DNA of 64,000 bases from Jhaorihella thermophila (lineage in GTDB: Bacteria > Pseudomonadota > Alphaproteobacteria > Rhodobacterales > Rhodobacteraceae). Both the position numbers and the translations under genes were made by a program. Shown piece by piece: positions 1-10,500 of this stretch (its first letter is position 1; each line of letters begins with the position of its first letter). The stretch lies in NCBI RefSeq assembly GCF_900108275.1, contig NZ_FNVD01000002.1, positions 186,001-250,000 of the forward strand. The letters are read 5' to 3'. The notes under the pieces were generated by a model, which saw nothing but the letters and a program-made list of their open reading frames with translations, ran no database searches and was not told where the DNA came from.

Positions 1-767
1 AGTTGTTCCACGGTCAGGAGGTTTTGAACGTCAGCCGCCAGGATCCCTACATGCAGTCGCACCCCCTGACCCGCGACCGGATCCGCGCCGCGCAGGCCTA
101 TGTCGCGGCGAACGGCGACGCGCCCGCCGCGAACCCCGACGCGGATTACTGGTTCGCGCGGGTGCAGGGGAAGCTTTCGGCCTTTCGCAGATCGCCAAAA
201 TGGACCATGCGGCGGGTCGAGCAGGAGCGCTTTACCGATGTCCGTGCGATGCGTCTTGCGGTGGCCCATCACCGCCAGCGCGATCTGTCCGCCGCCCTGC
301 GCGGGGTCGACGCGGCGATCGCGGCGCGGCCCGAGGATCCGTTCTATTTCGACCTCAAGGGCCAGATCCTGATGGAGCACCGGAAATGGGCCGAGGCGCT
401 GGCCGCCTACCGGACGGCGCAGACGCTCGCGCCGGGCAACCCGCAGATCCTTGCCGGGTTCGGGCGGGCGCTGCTGGCGGCGGGGCATCCGCGCGATGCT
501 CTGGAGGTCATGGAAAAGGCCCGCCTGCGCGACGGGCGCGATCCGCGGCTGCTGCGCGACATGTCGATTGCCTATGCAAGGACCGGCCAGACCGGCATGG
601 CGGCCGCAGTCACGGCGGAACGCTATGCATCGCAGGGCCGGCTGGAAGATGCCGGCATCCACGCCCGCCGGGCGGTTGCGCTGCTGCCCGAAGGCTCGGC
701 CGGTTGGCAACGGGCCAATGATGTGCTTTTGGCTTCTGAACGATACGGGAAAAGGAAGAAACGATGA
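1..767 (+). CDS. M48-family metalloprotease with TPR repeats, C-terminal part
   Basis: The reading frame is already open at the left edge, so the N-terminus with the HExxH zinc site lies outside the window. What is visible is about 254 residues. It begins with the short segment QDPYMQSHPLTRDRI, typical of the end of the protease domain in BepA-like M48 peptidases. Helical TPR-like repeats rich in Ala/Leu follow (for example the stretch around DLKGQILMEHRKWAEALAAY). Such proteins are periplasmic chaperone/proteases for outer-membrane proteins. The gene ends in an ATGA overlap with the following DsbA-like gene, so the two are probably cotranscribed and both act in envelope protein quality control. 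The family assignment rests on the C-terminal half only. Confidence 0.75.
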   Translation, partial: LFHGQEVLNVSRQDPYMQSHPLTRDRIRAAQAYVAANGDAPAANPDADYWFARVQGKLSAFRRSPKWTMRRVEQERFTDVRAMRLAVAHHRQRDLSAALRGVDAAIAARPEDPFYFDLKGQILMEHRKWAEALAAYRTAQTLAPGNPQILAGFGRALLAAGHPRDALEVMEKARLRDGRDPRLLRDMSIAYARTGQTGMAAAVTAERYASQGRLEDAGIHARRAVALLPEGSAGWQRANDVLLASERYGKRKKR

Positions 768-1516
768 TCCGTCTTGCCTCTGCCGCCGCTCTGGCGCTGG
801 CGCTCGCGACCGGCCCGGTTGCCGCGCTGGACCTGACCAACATGACCGATGCCGAGCGGCAGGCCTTCCGCGACGAGGTGCGCGCCTATCTGCTGGACAA
901 CCCCGAGGTGCTGATCGAGGCGATCAACCTGCTGGAACAGAAACAGGCCGCGGCCGAGGCCCATGCCGACCGCGAGATGATCAAGGGCTACGCCGACGCG
1001 ATCTTCAACGACGGCTATTCCTGGGTCGGCGGCAATCCCGAAGGCGACGTCACGCTGGTCGAGTTCATGGATTACCGCTGCGGCTATTGCCGCAAGGCCG
1101 CGTCCGAAGTCGATGCGCTGCTGTCGTCGGACGGGAACATCCGGCTGATCGTCAAGGAGTATCCGATCCTCGGCGACGCTTCGGTCAAGTCCTCGCGCTT
1201 TGCCATCGCCGCCCATCAGCTGCTGGGATACGAAGCCTATCAACAGGTCCACGAGGCGCTGATCGCGTTCAAGGGCGAGGTGACCGATGTCGCCCTGCGC
1301 CGGCTGGGCGACGGGCTGGGGCTGGATACCGACGCGATCATGGAACACATGGACAGCGACGAGGTCACGCAGGTGATCGCCAAGAACCACGCGCTGGCCC
1401 GCGCGCTCAAGATCTCGGGCACGCCGACCTTCATCCTGGGCGACCAGATCCTGCGCGGCTATCTTCCCGCGGAACAGATGCAGGAACTGGTGGATGAGGT
1501 CCGCGCCGGCGGCTGA
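764..1516 (+). CDS. DsbA/Com1-like periplasmic thiol:disulfide oxidoreductase
   Basis: A 250-residue secreted thioredoxin-fold protein. Residues 1-21 form a signal peptide (hydrophobic core LASAAALALALATG, cleavage near VAA-LD). A helical N-terminal extension of about 60 residues follows. The thioredoxin domain starts near residue 90, with the active site CGYC at residues 106-109 and the cis-proline loop GTPTF near residue 225. The arrangement matches the Com1/DsbA-like family (COG1651) of alphaproteobacteria rather than classical DsbA, whose site is usually CPHC. It probably introduces or shuffles disulfides in exported proteins. The start codon overlaps the stop of the upstream M48/TPR gene, suggesting translational coupling. 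Confidence 0.85.
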   Translation: MIRLASAAALALALATGPVAALDLTNMTDAERQAFRDEVRAYLLDNPEVLIEAINLLEQKQAAAEAHADREMIKGYADAIFNDGYSWVGGNPEGDVTLVEFMDYRCGYCRKAASEVDALLSSDGNIRLIVKEYPILGDASVKSSRFAIAAHQLLGYEAYQQVHEALIAFKGEVTDVALRRLGDGLGLDTDAIMEHMDSDEVTQVIAKNHALARALKISGTPTFILGDQILRGYLPAEQMQELVDEVRAGG

Positions 1517-1525
1517 GCCGCCCGC

Positions 1526-1543
1526 GCCGGCCGCGCGGCCGGC
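1526..1543. terminator. GC-rich palindrome between convergent genes
   Basis: A perfect 18-bp GC palindrome lies in the 27-bp gap between the convergent dsbA-like and ispG stops. No T-tract follows on either side, so it is a plausible bidirectional transcription barrier but not a canonical terminator. Confidence 0.4.
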
Positions 1544-2665
1544 CTATGCGTCCTTCTCTTTGGCCGCTTCGATTTCGGCGGCCTTTTTCTCGACCTGTTC
1601 GACGATGTGTTCGATCATCTCGGCATTGGAAATCTTGTGGCTCTGCTTGCCGGCCAGATAGACCATGCCGGCCCCGGCCCCGCCGCCGGTAAAGCCCACA
1701 TCGGTCATCAGAGCTTCGCCCGGGCCGTTCACCACGCAGCCGATGATGCTCAGGCTCATCGGCGTGTGGATATGCGCCAGCCGGCGTTCCAGTTCTTCGA
1801 CGGTGGCGATCACGTCGAAGCCCTGCCGCGCACAGGATGGGCACGAGATGATGTTGACCCCGCGATGCCGCAGGCCCAGCGACTTCAGGATCTCGAAGCC
1901 GACCTTGACCTCTTCCACCGGATCGGCGCTGAGAGACACGCGGATCGTGTCACCGATCCCGGCCCAGAGCAGGCTGCCCAGGCCGATCGCGCTCTTGATC
2001 GTGCCCGAAACGAGCCCGCCCGCCTCGGTGATGCCCAGATGGATCGGCGCGTCGGTGGCCTCGGCGATGCCGTGATAGGCCGCCGCCGCCAGAAACACGT
2101 CTGAGGCCTTCACGCTGATCTTGTAGTCGTGAAAGTCGTGATCCTCGAGGATGCGGATGTGATCGAGCCCCGATTCCACCATCGCCTCGGGGCAGGGCTC
2201 CCCGTATTTTTCCAGCAGGTGCTTCTCCAGGCTGCCCGCGTTCACGCCGATACGGATCGAACAGCCGTGGTCGCGCGCCGCCGCGATCACCTCGCGCACG
2301 CGGGATTCATCGCCGATATTGCCCGGATTGATGCGCAGGCAGGCCGCACCCGCCTCGGCTGCCTCGATGCCGCGGCGATAGTGGAAATGGATGTCGGCGA
2401 TGATCGGCACCGGGCTTTCGCGCACGATTTCGCGCAGCGCCCGCGCCGAGGCCTCGTCCGGGACGGACACCCGCACCAGGTCGGCGCCCGCCTCGACCGC
2501 CGCCTGCACCTGCGCCACGGTCGCAGCGACATCCGTGGTAGGGGTGTTGGTCATGGTCTGCACCGCGATCGGCGCGTCACCGCCGACCGGCACGCTGCCG
2601 ACCATGATCCGGCGCGACTTGCGGCGTTCGATGGTGCGCCAGGGGCGCAACTGGGAATGCGACAT
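1544..2665 (-). CDS. ispG: (E)-4-hydroxy-3-methylbut-2-enyl-diphosphate synthase
   Basis: IspG (GcpE) carries out the penultimate step of the MEP isoprenoid pathway, the reductive conversion of MEcPP to HMBPP with a [4Fe-4S] cluster. The 373-residue length is typical of the bacterial one-piece enzyme. The N-terminal TIM barrel begins around [19 protein letters not shown]. The C-terminal domain carries the three cluster cysteines C275 and C278 (SCPSC) and C310 ([10 protein letters not shown]), with the conserved glutamate E317 as fourth ligand. The gene lies 90 bp downstream of the RodZ-like gene on the same strand, an arrangement common in alphaproteobacteria, and they are probably cotranscribed. 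Confidence 0.95.
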   Translation of the reverse strand: MSHSQLRPWRTIERRKSRRIMVGSVPVGGDAPIAVQTMTNTPTTDVAATVAQVQAAVEAGADLVRVSVPDEASARALREIVRESPVPIIADIHFHYRRGIEAAEAGAACLRINPGNIGDESRVREVIAAARDHGCSIRIGVNAGSLEKHLLEKYGEPCPEAMVESGLDHIRILEDHDFHDYKISVKASDVFLAAAAYHGIAEATDAPIHLGITEAGGLVSGTIKSAIGLGSLLWAGIGDTIRVSLSADPVEEVKVGFEILKSLGLRHRGVNIISCPSCARQGFDVIATVEELERRLAHIHTPMSLSIIGCVVNGPGEALMTDVGFTGGGAGAGMVYLAGKQSHKISNAEMIEHIVEQVEKKAAEIEAAKEKDA

Positions 2666-2755
2666 GGAATGGACCTGTCCAAGGAGCGTTGCGTATTGCC
2701 GCCTAGATACGCCCCTGCCCGGCCGGCCGCAATGGCGGGCGGGTCACGCGGCGCA

Positions 2756-3964
2756 TCACTCGGCGGGCGCGGGGTCGATTTTCGCCTCGGCCACCAGCCG
2801 GGCCAAGTCACGGTCCTGTTCCAGATCGGCCAGCTGGAACCGTTCGGTCACCGCCTCGATCGACAGCGGCAGGTTCGACGTCACGGTGCCCGGTTGCCCC
2901 ACGGGGCCATAATGCGTGCCGTTCACCGCGAAATAGATCGCTCCCGATTCCCCGGCCCGCAGCACGGGCGGCTCTTCGGTTATCGGCACGTCGTAGGTCT
3001 GCCCGCTTTCCATGATCCCTTCGAAGATCACGGTCCCATCCGTCGCGCGCACCCGAACCCAGGACGGGCGCACGGCAACCATCTGAAGCACGGGCGCCGC
3101 CGTTTCCACCACCTGCGGCACGGACTGGGCACCCTCTTCCACGGCGGCCACCCGGCCAGAATCCGAAACCGGGTCCACCTTTGGCAGATCGGGCGCGCGG
3201 AAAATGCCCACCTCGCGCGGGTCCAGCGTGGAAATCGGCGCATCCCGCGACACCAGAACCGGAACGTCCAGCGCCTGCGGGCGATAGAGACGATCCAGCG
3301 ACTCGGCGCGGGCCGGGTCTTCCGTGCCCTCGGTCACGCCCGCGGTGGCCGCGTCCAGCGGATCCAGATCCGCCAGAACCACCGGCGCCTGTTCGACGGG
3401 TTCGAACTGCACCTGCTGGATCTCTTTCAGAACGGTCCAGCCGCCATAGCCGATCCCCGAGATCAGGGCCAGAAGCACCAGCAGGGATCCGATCGCGCGG
3501 GGTTCGATCCGATCCAGAAGGCTCTCGGGTTCCGGCACGAAGGTCGTTCGGGCGGACAGCAGCGGATCGGCTTTGGCCGCACCCTTGCCCCCCCCTGTCG
3601 CGACGGTGGACTTGCTGCGCGACGCAGACGGTTGCAGAGCGCCCCCGGTGGGCGGGACGAAGCCGCTTTCGCGGCAGAATGTCTGGAAGGTCTCGTCGGG
3701 ATCCATGCCCAGATAGCGCGCATAGGATCGCACATAACCCGCAACGAAACCGGGCGTGTCAAAGGCGGAATGGTCGGCATTCTCGATCGCGGCGATGTAG
3801 CTTGCCTTGATCCGCAGATCCCGCTGCACGTCCAGAAGGGATTTGCCCATCGTGGCGCGTTCGCCGCGCATCAGGTCGCCCAGGCGCACCTCGTAGTCGT
3901 CGAAGCCCTTTGGTCCGACCTGGTGTTCTTCTTCGACCTTGCGCTGGAACCTGCGCCCAATCAT
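2756..3964 (-). CDS. RodZ-like membrane-anchored HTH protein (DUF4115)
   Basis: A 402-residue protein if started at the ATG at 3964; a GTG at 4000 in the same frame is possible. Residues ~28-100 form a Cro/CI-type helix-turn-helix (key stretch LGDLMRGERATMGKSLLDVQ, then IKASYIAAIENAD). A Pro/Ser/Lys-rich linker, one transmembrane helix (IGSLLVLLALISGIGYGGW) and a periplasmic C-terminal beta-rich DUF4115 domain (VRPSWVRVRATDGTVIFEGI) follow. This is the layout of the RodZ family of bitopic cytoskeletal proteins, in which the cytoplasmic HTH binds MreB. Whether this one acts in cell shape or only in envelope regulation cannot be told. It sits between hemA and ispG on the same strand. Confidence 0.8.
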   Translation of the reverse strand: MIGRRFQRKVEEEHQVGPKGFDDYEVRLGDLMRGERATMGKSLLDVQRDLRIKASYIAAIENADHSAFDTPGFVAGYVRSYARYLGMDPDETFQTFCRESGFVPPTGGALQPSASRSKSTVATGGGKGAAKADPLLSARTTFVPEPESLLDRIEPRAIGSLLVLLALISGIGYGGWTVLKEIQQVQFEPVEQAPVVLADLDPLDAATAGVTEGTEDPARAESLDRLYRPQALDVPVLVSRDAPISTLDPREVGIFRAPDLPKVDPVSDSGRVAAVEEGAQSVPQVVETAAPVLQMVAVRPSWVRVRATDGTVIFEGIMESGQTYDVPITEEPPVLRAGESGAIYFAVNGTHYGPVGQPGTVTSNLPLSIEAVTERFQLADLEQDRDLARLVAEAKIDPAPAE

Positions 3965-4093
3965 CCCGCTGCCCCATAGTGCCCGTTGTGCCCCGCTCAC
4001 GGCACTGGCAATCGCCCCACCACGATTCTCGCTTGCACCGTGTTATTGAGGACACGGTAACACAGCGCAAGTGATTTGCATATCAGCAGCTTG

Positions 4094-5317
4094 TCAGGCG
4101 CTCAATTCGGCACGATTCAGCGCACAATGCGACCACAACTCGTCCATCGCCCGCACCAGACGGTCGATTTCGTCGGGCCCGTGCACGGGCGAAGGCGTGA
4201 AGCGCAACCTTTCGGTGCCGCGCGGAACCGTCGGGAAGTTGATCGGCTGCGCATAGATCCCGTAACTTTCCAGCAGCATGTCCGAGATCTTCTTGGTGTG
4301 CACCGGGTCGCCCACGATCACCGGAACGATATGCGACCCGTGATCGATGATCGGCAACCCAAGCCCCTTCAGCCGGGTCTTGAGGATCTTTGCCTGTTCC
4401 TGGTGTTTCTGGCGAAGCTCGGGGTGCCGCTTCAGCCAGGCGACCGAGGCCGCCGCACCGGCAGCGACCACCGGCGGCAGCGAGGTGGTGAAGATGAAGC
4501 CGGGCGCATAGGACCGCACCGCATCCACCATCTTGGCCGAAGCCGCGATATATCCGCCATGCACGCCAAACGCCTTGCCCAGCGTGCCGTTGATGATGTC
4601 GATGCGATGGGCCAGCCGGTCGCGTTCGGACACGCCGCCGCCGCGCGGGCCATACATGCCGACCGCGTGCACCTCGTCCAGATAGGTCAGCGCGCCGAAC
4701 TCGTCGGCCAGATCGCAGATCGCCTCTATGGGTCCGAAGTCGCCATCCATCGAATAGACCGATTCAAAGGCGATCAGCTTGGGCGCGGCCGGGTCGTCGG
4801 CCTCCAGCAGCTCGCGCAGATGCGCCACGTCGTTGTGGCGGAAGATCCGCTTGGCCCCGCCATTGCGGCGGATGCCCTCGATCATCGAAGCGTGGTTCAG
4901 CTCGTCGGAATAGATGATGAGGCCGGGAAACAGCTTGGGCAGGGTGCTGAGCGTCGCGTCATTGGCGATGTAGGCGCTGGTAAAGAGCAGTGCCGCCTCT
5001 TTCCCGTGCAGATCGGCCAGCTCGGCCTCCAGCCGCTTGTGATAGACCGTGGTGCCGGAAATGTTGCGCGTGCCGCCCGAGCCCGCGCCGGTGGCGTCCA
5101 GCGCCTCGTGCATTGCCTGCAGCACCGCCGGGTGCTGGCCCATGCCCAGATAGTCGTTGCCGCACCACACGGTGATCCGGGTCTGCGTGCCGTCGGGACG
5201 GGTCCACATCGCGTGGGGGAAATGCCCGCGTTCGCGTTCGATGTCGATGAAGGTGCGATAGCGGCCTTCCTCGTGGAGACGGTTCAACGCTTCATCGAGT
5301 TTCGCGGTATAGTCCAC
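4094..5317 (-). CDS. hemA: 5-aminolevulinate synthase
   Basis: A PLP enzyme of the Shemin (C4) route that condenses glycine and succinyl-CoA to 5-aminolevulinate, the first committed step of tetrapyrrole synthesis in alphaproteobacteria. At 407 residues it has the length of Rhodobacter HemA. The PLP lysine is K248 in [13 protein letters not shown]. The glycine-rich [11 protein letters not shown] and the [10 protein letters not shown] aspartate segment (fold type I) are intact. An FNR-type dyad lies about 155 bp upstream of the ATG (5470-5483), implying oxygen-responsive expression. The RodZ-like and ispG genes follow on the same strand after a 129-bp gap. Confidence 0.95.
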   Translation of the reverse strand: MDYTAKLDEALNRLHEEGRYRTFIDIERERGHFPHAMWTRPDGTQTRITVWCGNDYLGMGQHPAVLQAMHEALDATGAGSGGTRNISGTTVYHKRLEAELADLHGKEAALLFTSAYIANDATLSTLPKLFPGLIIYSDELNHASMIEGIRRNGGAKRIFRHNDVAHLRELLEADDPAAPKLIAFESVYSMDGDFGPIEAICDLADEFGALTYLDEVHAVGMYGPRGGGVSERDRLAHRIDIINGTLGKAFGVHGGYIAASAKMVDAVRSYAPGFIFTTSLPPVVAAGAAASVAWLKRHPELRQKHQEQAKILKTRLKGLGLPIIDHGSHIVPVIVGDPVHTKKISDMLLESYGIYAQPINFPTVPRGTERLRFTPSPVHGPDEIDRLVRAMDELWSHCALNRAELSA

Positions 5318-5469
5318 CGATTCCTCCAGTCCTGTCCCGGGCCATCTGGCTGCGAGTTTATCACAGACGCCAAGCCCTGTTTCGGCGCCCCACGCATTCT
5401 TGATCGGGAATGCATATTTCAGATGCGCGTTTCCATCAACTCCATAGAAGGTGTCCCATGGTCGCAGCC

Positions 5470-5483
5470 TTGATCTGGATCAA
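5470..5483. promoter_or_regulatory. FNR-type box upstream of hemA
   Basis: TTGATCTGGATCAA is a perfect match to the FNR half-sites TTGAT and ATCAA separated by 4 bp. It lies in the 236-bp divergent region between hemA (minus) and the M20 peptidase gene (plus). It is about 155 bp from the hemA start and 71 bp from the peptidase start, so either gene could be the target. Known FnrL control of hemA in Rhodobacter favours hemA. Confidence 0.8.
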
Positions 5484-5553
5484 GCGGACTGGACAGCGGC
5501 GGGCGCCCTGCTAGGTTCGGCCCGATCTATCATCCGGTCCTGCGGAGAACCAC

Positions 5554-6933
5554 ATGAATCTCGACGACGTTCTGGCGAAAATCGACGCGGAGCTGCCGGC
5601 CGCTACCGACCGGCTGCTGGAGCTGTTGCGCATCCCGTCGATCTCGACCGATCCGGCCTACAAGGCGCAGTGCGACTGTGCCGCGGACTGGCTGGTGCGC
5701 GACCTGCAATCCTTTGGAATCGATGCGAAAAAGCGCCCGACTCCCGGCCACCCGATGGTGGTGGGCCATATCGACGGCGACGGGCCGCACCTGCTGTTCT
5801 ATGGCCATTACGACGTGCAGCCGGTGGACCCGCTGGAGCTGTGGGACCGCGATCCGTTCGATCCCGCGATCGAGGACACGCCGCAGGGCAAGGTGATCCG
5901 CGGGCGCGGGGCCAGCGACGACAAGGGACAGCTGATGACCTTTGTCGAAGCCTGCCGGGCGTGGAAGGAGGTGCATGGAAAACTGCCCTGCCGACTCACC
6001 TTTTTCTTCGAGGGCGAAGAGGAATCGGGCTCGCCCTCGCTGGTGCCGTTCATGCAGGAGAACGCCGAAGAGCTGAAATCGGACCTCGCGCTGATTTGCG
6101 ATACGGGACTTTTCGAATCCCGCGTGCCCGCGATCACCACCATGCTGCGCGGGCTTCTGGCCGAGGATTTCACCATCACCGGCCCCGACCGCGACCTGCA
6201 TTCGGGCATGTATGGCGGCATCGCCGCGAACCCGATCAACGTGCTGGCCCGCATCCTTGCCGGCCTGCATGACGAAACCGGCCGCATCACGCTGCCTGGT
6301 TTCTATGACGGCGTGCCCGAAACGCCCCCCGAGATCCTGGAACAGTGGAACCGGCTGGGCTTTGACGCCGAAAAGTTCCTGGGCGATGTGGGGCTGAAGG
6401 AGCCCGCCGGGGAAAAGGGGCGCACGCCGCTCGAGATGATCTGGTCGCGGCCAACCTGTGACGTGAATGGCATCTGGGGCGGCTATACCGGCGACGGGTT
6501 CAAGACCGTCCTGCCCAGCAAAGCCAGCGCCAAGCTGAGCTTCCGCCTGGTCGGCACGCAGGATCCCGAGGCCATCCGGAAGAGCTTCCGCGACTATCTC
6601 GAATCCAGCCTGCCGCCGGGCTTTACCGTCGAATATCGCACCGAAAAGGGCTCGCCCGCCTCGCAGATGTCGGTGGAGGCTCCCGCGTTTGAAAAGGCCC
6701 GCCGCGCGCTCAGCGACGAATGGCCGGACGAGGCGGCTTATGTCGGCTGCGGAGGGTCGATCCCGATCGCGGGCTATTTCAAGGAGCTTCTGGGCACCGA
6801 TGCGCTGCTGATCGGGTTCGGCAAGGATGACGACAACATCCACAGCCCGAACGAGAAATACGACCTGGAAAGCTTTCACAAGGGCATCCGCAGCTGGGCG
6901 CGGGTGCTGGACGCGCTGACGCGCAACGCCTGA
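5554..6933 (+). CDS. M20-family dipeptidase/metallopeptidase
   Basis: A 459-residue cytosolic co-catalytic zinc peptidase of the M20 family. The first metal-binding histidine is in LLFYGHYDVQPVDPLELW, followed by the bridging aspartate in GRGASDDKGQL and the catalytic Glu-Glu in FFFEGEEESGSPSL. The dimerisation/lid domain covers roughly residues 190-350, and the last metal histidine is near the end in DDDNIHSPNEKY. The length and the wide lid fit the dipeptidase subgroup (M20A/M20F, annotated 'M20/M25/M40' or 'dipeptidase'). The substrate is unknown. The start is supported by the AGGAGA-like ribosome-binding site just upstream (cggagaaccac). It is transcribed away from hemA. Confidence 0.88.
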   Translation: MNLDDVLAKIDAELPAATDRLLELLRIPSISTDPAYKAQCDCAADWLVRDLQSFGIDAKKRPTPGHPMVVGHIDGDGPHLLFYGHYDVQPVDPLELWDRDPFDPAIEDTPQGKVIRGRGASDDKGQLMTFVEACRAWKEVHGKLPCRLTFFFEGEEESGSPSLVPFMQENAEELKSDLALICDTGLFESRVPAITTMLRGLLAEDFTITGPDRDLHSGMYGGIAANPINVLARILAGLHDETGRITLPGFYDGVPETPPEILEQWNRLGFDAEKFLGDVGLKEPAGEKGRTPLEMIWSRPTCDVNGIWGGYTGDGFKTVLPSKASAKLSFRLVGTQDPEAIRKSFRDYLESSLPPGFTVEYRTEKGSPASQMSVEAPAFEKARRALSDEWPDEAAYVGCGGSIPIAGYFKELLGTDALLIGFGKDDDNIHSPNEKYDLESFHKGIRSWARVLDALTRNA

Positions 6934-6939
6934 CGGCGC

Positions 6940-6962
6940 GGGCGGGGCGGATGTCCCCGCCC
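6940..6962. terminator. Hairpin between convergent M20 peptidase and Lrp genes
   Basis: An 8-bp perfect stem (GGGCGGGG / CCCCGCCC) with a 7-nt loop fills the 28-bp gap between two convergent stops. It is probably a shared bidirectional terminator. It lacks a strong T-tract. Confidence 0.5.
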
Positions 6963-7435
6963 TACCCCACCTTCTCCAGCGGCCCGCCTTCCTTGACCGC
7001 CTGCATGGCGACATAGGTCGAGGTCGAGGCCACATGCGGCAGGGTCGAAACCTTTTCGGCCAGGACGCGGCGGTAATCCGACATCGACCGGGTCCGCACC
7101 TTCATCAGATAGTCGAAATTGCCGGCGATCATGTGCACCTGCTCGATCTCGCCCACTTTCGCCACCGCCGCGTTGAACTCTGCCAGCGCGGCCTCGCGCG
7201 TGTCCTGCAGGCGCACCTCGACAAAGGCCACCAGATCCAGACCCAGCCGGATCGGGTCGATCAACGCGCGATAACCGGTGATGTAGCCTTCGGCCTCGAG
7301 CCGGCGCAGCCGCGCCTGGGTGGGGGATTTCGACAGGCCGATCCGACGGGCGAGATCGGCGATCGATATGCGCCCATCCTCGGACAGAACCGTCAGAATC
7401 GCGCTGTCGAAACGGTCAAGGCCGGGAAAGTCCAT
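6962..7435 (-). CDS. Lrp/AsnC-family regulator, probable PutR
   Basis: A 157-residue protein with the classic Lrp layout. An N-terminal winged HTH spans residues ~5-60 (LDRFDSAILTVLSEDGRIS, then LARRIGLSKSPTQARLRRLE). A C-terminal RAM/ACT ligand-binding domain follows (VAFVEVRLQ; HMIAGNFDYLMKVRTRSM). It is divergent from putA with a 111-bp shared promoter region. Lrp-type activators next to putA are known as PutR in several alphaproteobacteria, where they switch on putA in response to proline. The proline link here is inferred from position only. Confidence 0.85.
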   Translation of the reverse strand: MDFPGLDRFDSAILTVLSEDGRISIADLARRIGLSKSPTQARLRRLEAEGYITGYRALIDPIRLGLDLVAFVEVRLQDTREAALAEFNAAVAKVGEIEQVHMIAGNFDYLMKVRTRSMSDYRRVLAEKVSTLPHVASTSTYVAMQAVKEGGPLEKVG

Positions 7436-7546
7436 TTGAACCTCATTTCGTCAATCATTCAGATCGTTGGACCTTGAATAGACCAAATTCGGGCGATTGT
7501 CCCGAATGATCCGCGATATACTCTGACAAACGACTTCTGCACGGGG

Positions 7547-10500
7547 ATGACGATGAACGACATGACCCTTCGCCACCGGATCGACGCGGAAACCTATGCC
7601 GACGAGAAGGCCGTGATCGCCCGGCTGGTCGATCAGGCCGCGTTGTCGCCGCAGGACCGCGCCGCGATCTGCGCCGAGGCCGCGCAGCTGGTGCGCGACA
7701 TCCGCGGCTCGACCGCACCGGGGCTGATGGAGGTGTTTCTCGCCGAATACGGGCTTTCCACCGACGAAGGCGTGGCGCTGATGTGCCTGGCCGAGGCGCT
7801 GCTGCGCGTGCCCGATGCCGACACCATCGACGCGCTGATCGAGGACAAGATCGCCCCATCCGACTGGGGTCGGCATATCGGCAAGTCCTCCTCGCCGCTG
7901 GTCAACGCCTCGACCTGGGCGCTGATGCTGACCGGCAAGGTGCTGGACGACGACGCGCCCGGACCCGCGCAGGTGCTGCGGGCGGCGATCAAGCGCGTGG
8001 GCGAGCCGGTGATCCGCACCGCCGTGGGCCGCGCCATGAAGGAGATGGGGCGCCAGTTCGTGCTGGGCGAAACGATCGACGCGGCAATGAAACGCGCTGC
8101 GGGGATGGAGGCGAAAGGCTACACCTATTCCTACGACATGCTGGGCGAGGCCGCCCGCACCGAGGCCGACGCCGCGCGCTATCATCTGGCCTATTCGCGG
8201 GCAATTTCGGCCATCGCCGAGGCCTGCACCCGCGACGACATCCGCGACAATCCCGGCATCTCGGTCAAGCTGTCGGCGCTGCATCCGCGCTATGAGGTGG
8301 CCCAGCGCGACCGGGTGATGGACGAACTCGTGCCGCGGCTGCGGGCGCTGGCGCTGCTGGCCAAGGCCGCCGGCATGGGGCTGAACGTGGACGCCGAAGA
8401 GGCCGACCGGCTGGCGCTGTCGCTCGAGGTGATCGAGGCGGTGATGGCCGAACCTGCGCTGTCCGGCTGGGACGGTTTCGGTATCGTGGTGCAGGCCTAT
8501 GGCCAGCGCGCCGGCACGGTGATCGATGCGCTTTACGACATGGCCCGGCGCCATGATCGGCGCATCATGGTGCGGCTGGTCAAGGGCGCCTACTGGGACA
8601 CCGAGATCAAGCGCGCGCAGGTCGCGGGCATGGACGGCTTTCCGGTGTTTACCCGCAAGGCGGCCAGCGACGTGTCCTACATCGCCAATGCGCGCAAGCT
8701 GTTGGGCCTTGCCGACCGGATCTATCCGCAATTCGCCACCCACAACGCCCATACCGTCTGTGCGATCCTGCACATGGTACGCGAGGCCGGGCAGGACATC
8801 CCGTTCGAATTCCAGCGCCTGCATGGCATGGGCGAAACCCTGCATGATATCGTGCACGACCGCCACGGCACCCGCTGCCGCATCTACGCGCCAGTGGGCG
8901 CGCATCGTGACCTGCTGGCCTATCTGGTGCGGCGGCTGCTGGAAAACGGCGCGAACTCGTCCTTCGTCAACCAGATCGTGGACGAAAGCGTGCCGCCAGA
9001 GGTGGTCGCCGCCGATCCGTTCGAAAAGCTCGACGAACCCGCGAAAAAGATCCCCACCGGCGCCGAACTCTTCCTGCCCGAGCGCCGCAACTCGCATGGC
9101 TTCGACCTGCACCACACGCCGACGCTGGAGGAGATCGACGCCGCGCGCGAACCGTTCCATGCCCACTGCTGGCAGGCCGCGCCGCTGATCGCCGGCACGG
9201 CCGCGCCCGAGGCGCCGCAACCCGTGGCCAACCCCGCCCGCCCCGAGGACAGCCCCGGCACGGTCGCCTTTGCCAGTGCGGCCGACATCGAAACCGCGCT
9301 GGCCGCCGCGCGTCCGTGGAAGGCCGATGCCGCGACCCGCGCGCAGGTGCTGAACCGGGCGGCCGACCTCTACGAGGCGCATTTCGGCGAATTCTTCGCC
9401 CTGGTCGCGCGCGAGGCGGGCAAGAACCTGGTGGATGCGGTGGCCGAGCTGCGCGAGGCAGTGGATTTCCTGCGCTACTATGCCGCCAACATCCCCGATG
9501 GCGCGCCGGCGGGCACCTTTTCCTGCATCAGCCCCTGGAACTTTCCGCTGGCGATCTTCACCGGTCAGGTCTCGGCGGCGCTGGCCACGGGCAACGCGGT
9601 GCTGGCCAAACCCGCCGAACAGACCCCGCTGATCGCGCACCGCGCGGTGCAGCTCATGCATGAGGCTGGGGTGCCGCGCGAGGTGCTGCAACTGCTGCCG
9701 GGCGACGGCCGCGTGGGCGCGGCGCTGACGTCGGATGCGCGCGTGAACGGGGTGGCCTTCACCGGTTCGACCGAGACCGCGAAACTGATCCGCGCGTCGA
9801 TGGCCGACAACCTCGAACCCGGCGCGCCGCTGATTGCGGAAACCGGCGGGCTGAACGCGATGATCGTGGATTCGACCGCCCTGCCCGAACAGGCGGTGCA
9901 ATCCATCATCGAAAGCGCCTTTCAGTCCGCGGGCCAGCGGTGTTCGGCGCTGCGCTGTCTCTACCTGCAGGAGGACGTGGCCGACGACGTGCTGGAGATG
10001 CTCATGGGCGCGATGGATGTGCTTCGGCTGGGCGACCCGTGGCATCTGTCAACCGATGTGGGCCCGGTGATCGACGAAGAGGCCCGCGCCGGCATCATGG
10101 CCCATGTCACCCAAGCCCGCGCCGAAGGCCGTGTACTCAAGGAACTGCCGACACCCAATGCCGGATTGTTCGTCGGCCCGACCCTGATCGAGGTGCCGGG
10201 AATCGAGGCTCTGGAGCGCGAGATCTTCGGCCCGGTCCTGCACGTCGCGCGTTTCAAGGCCGCCGATCTGGACCGCGTGATCGACACGATCAACGCCACC
10301 GGCTATGGCCTGACCTTCGGCCTGCACACCCGCATCGACGACCGCGTGCAGCACGTCACCGAACGCGTCCACGCCGGCAACATCTACGTCAACCGCAACC
10401 AGATCGGCGCCATCGTCGGTTCGCAGCCCTTCGGCGGCGAAGGGCTTTCCGGCACCGGGCCAAAGGCCGGCGGGCCGCACTACATGCCCCGCTTCTGCGC

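Noticed and set aside
4076-5473. 465-residue plus-strand ORF antisense to hemA
   Set aside because: Shadow of hemA; no domain and skewed composition.
7451-10045. 864-residue minus-strand ORF antisense to putA
   Set aside because: His/Arg/Gln-rich composition typical of a GC-rich shadow frame; the plus strand has an unmistakable PutA.
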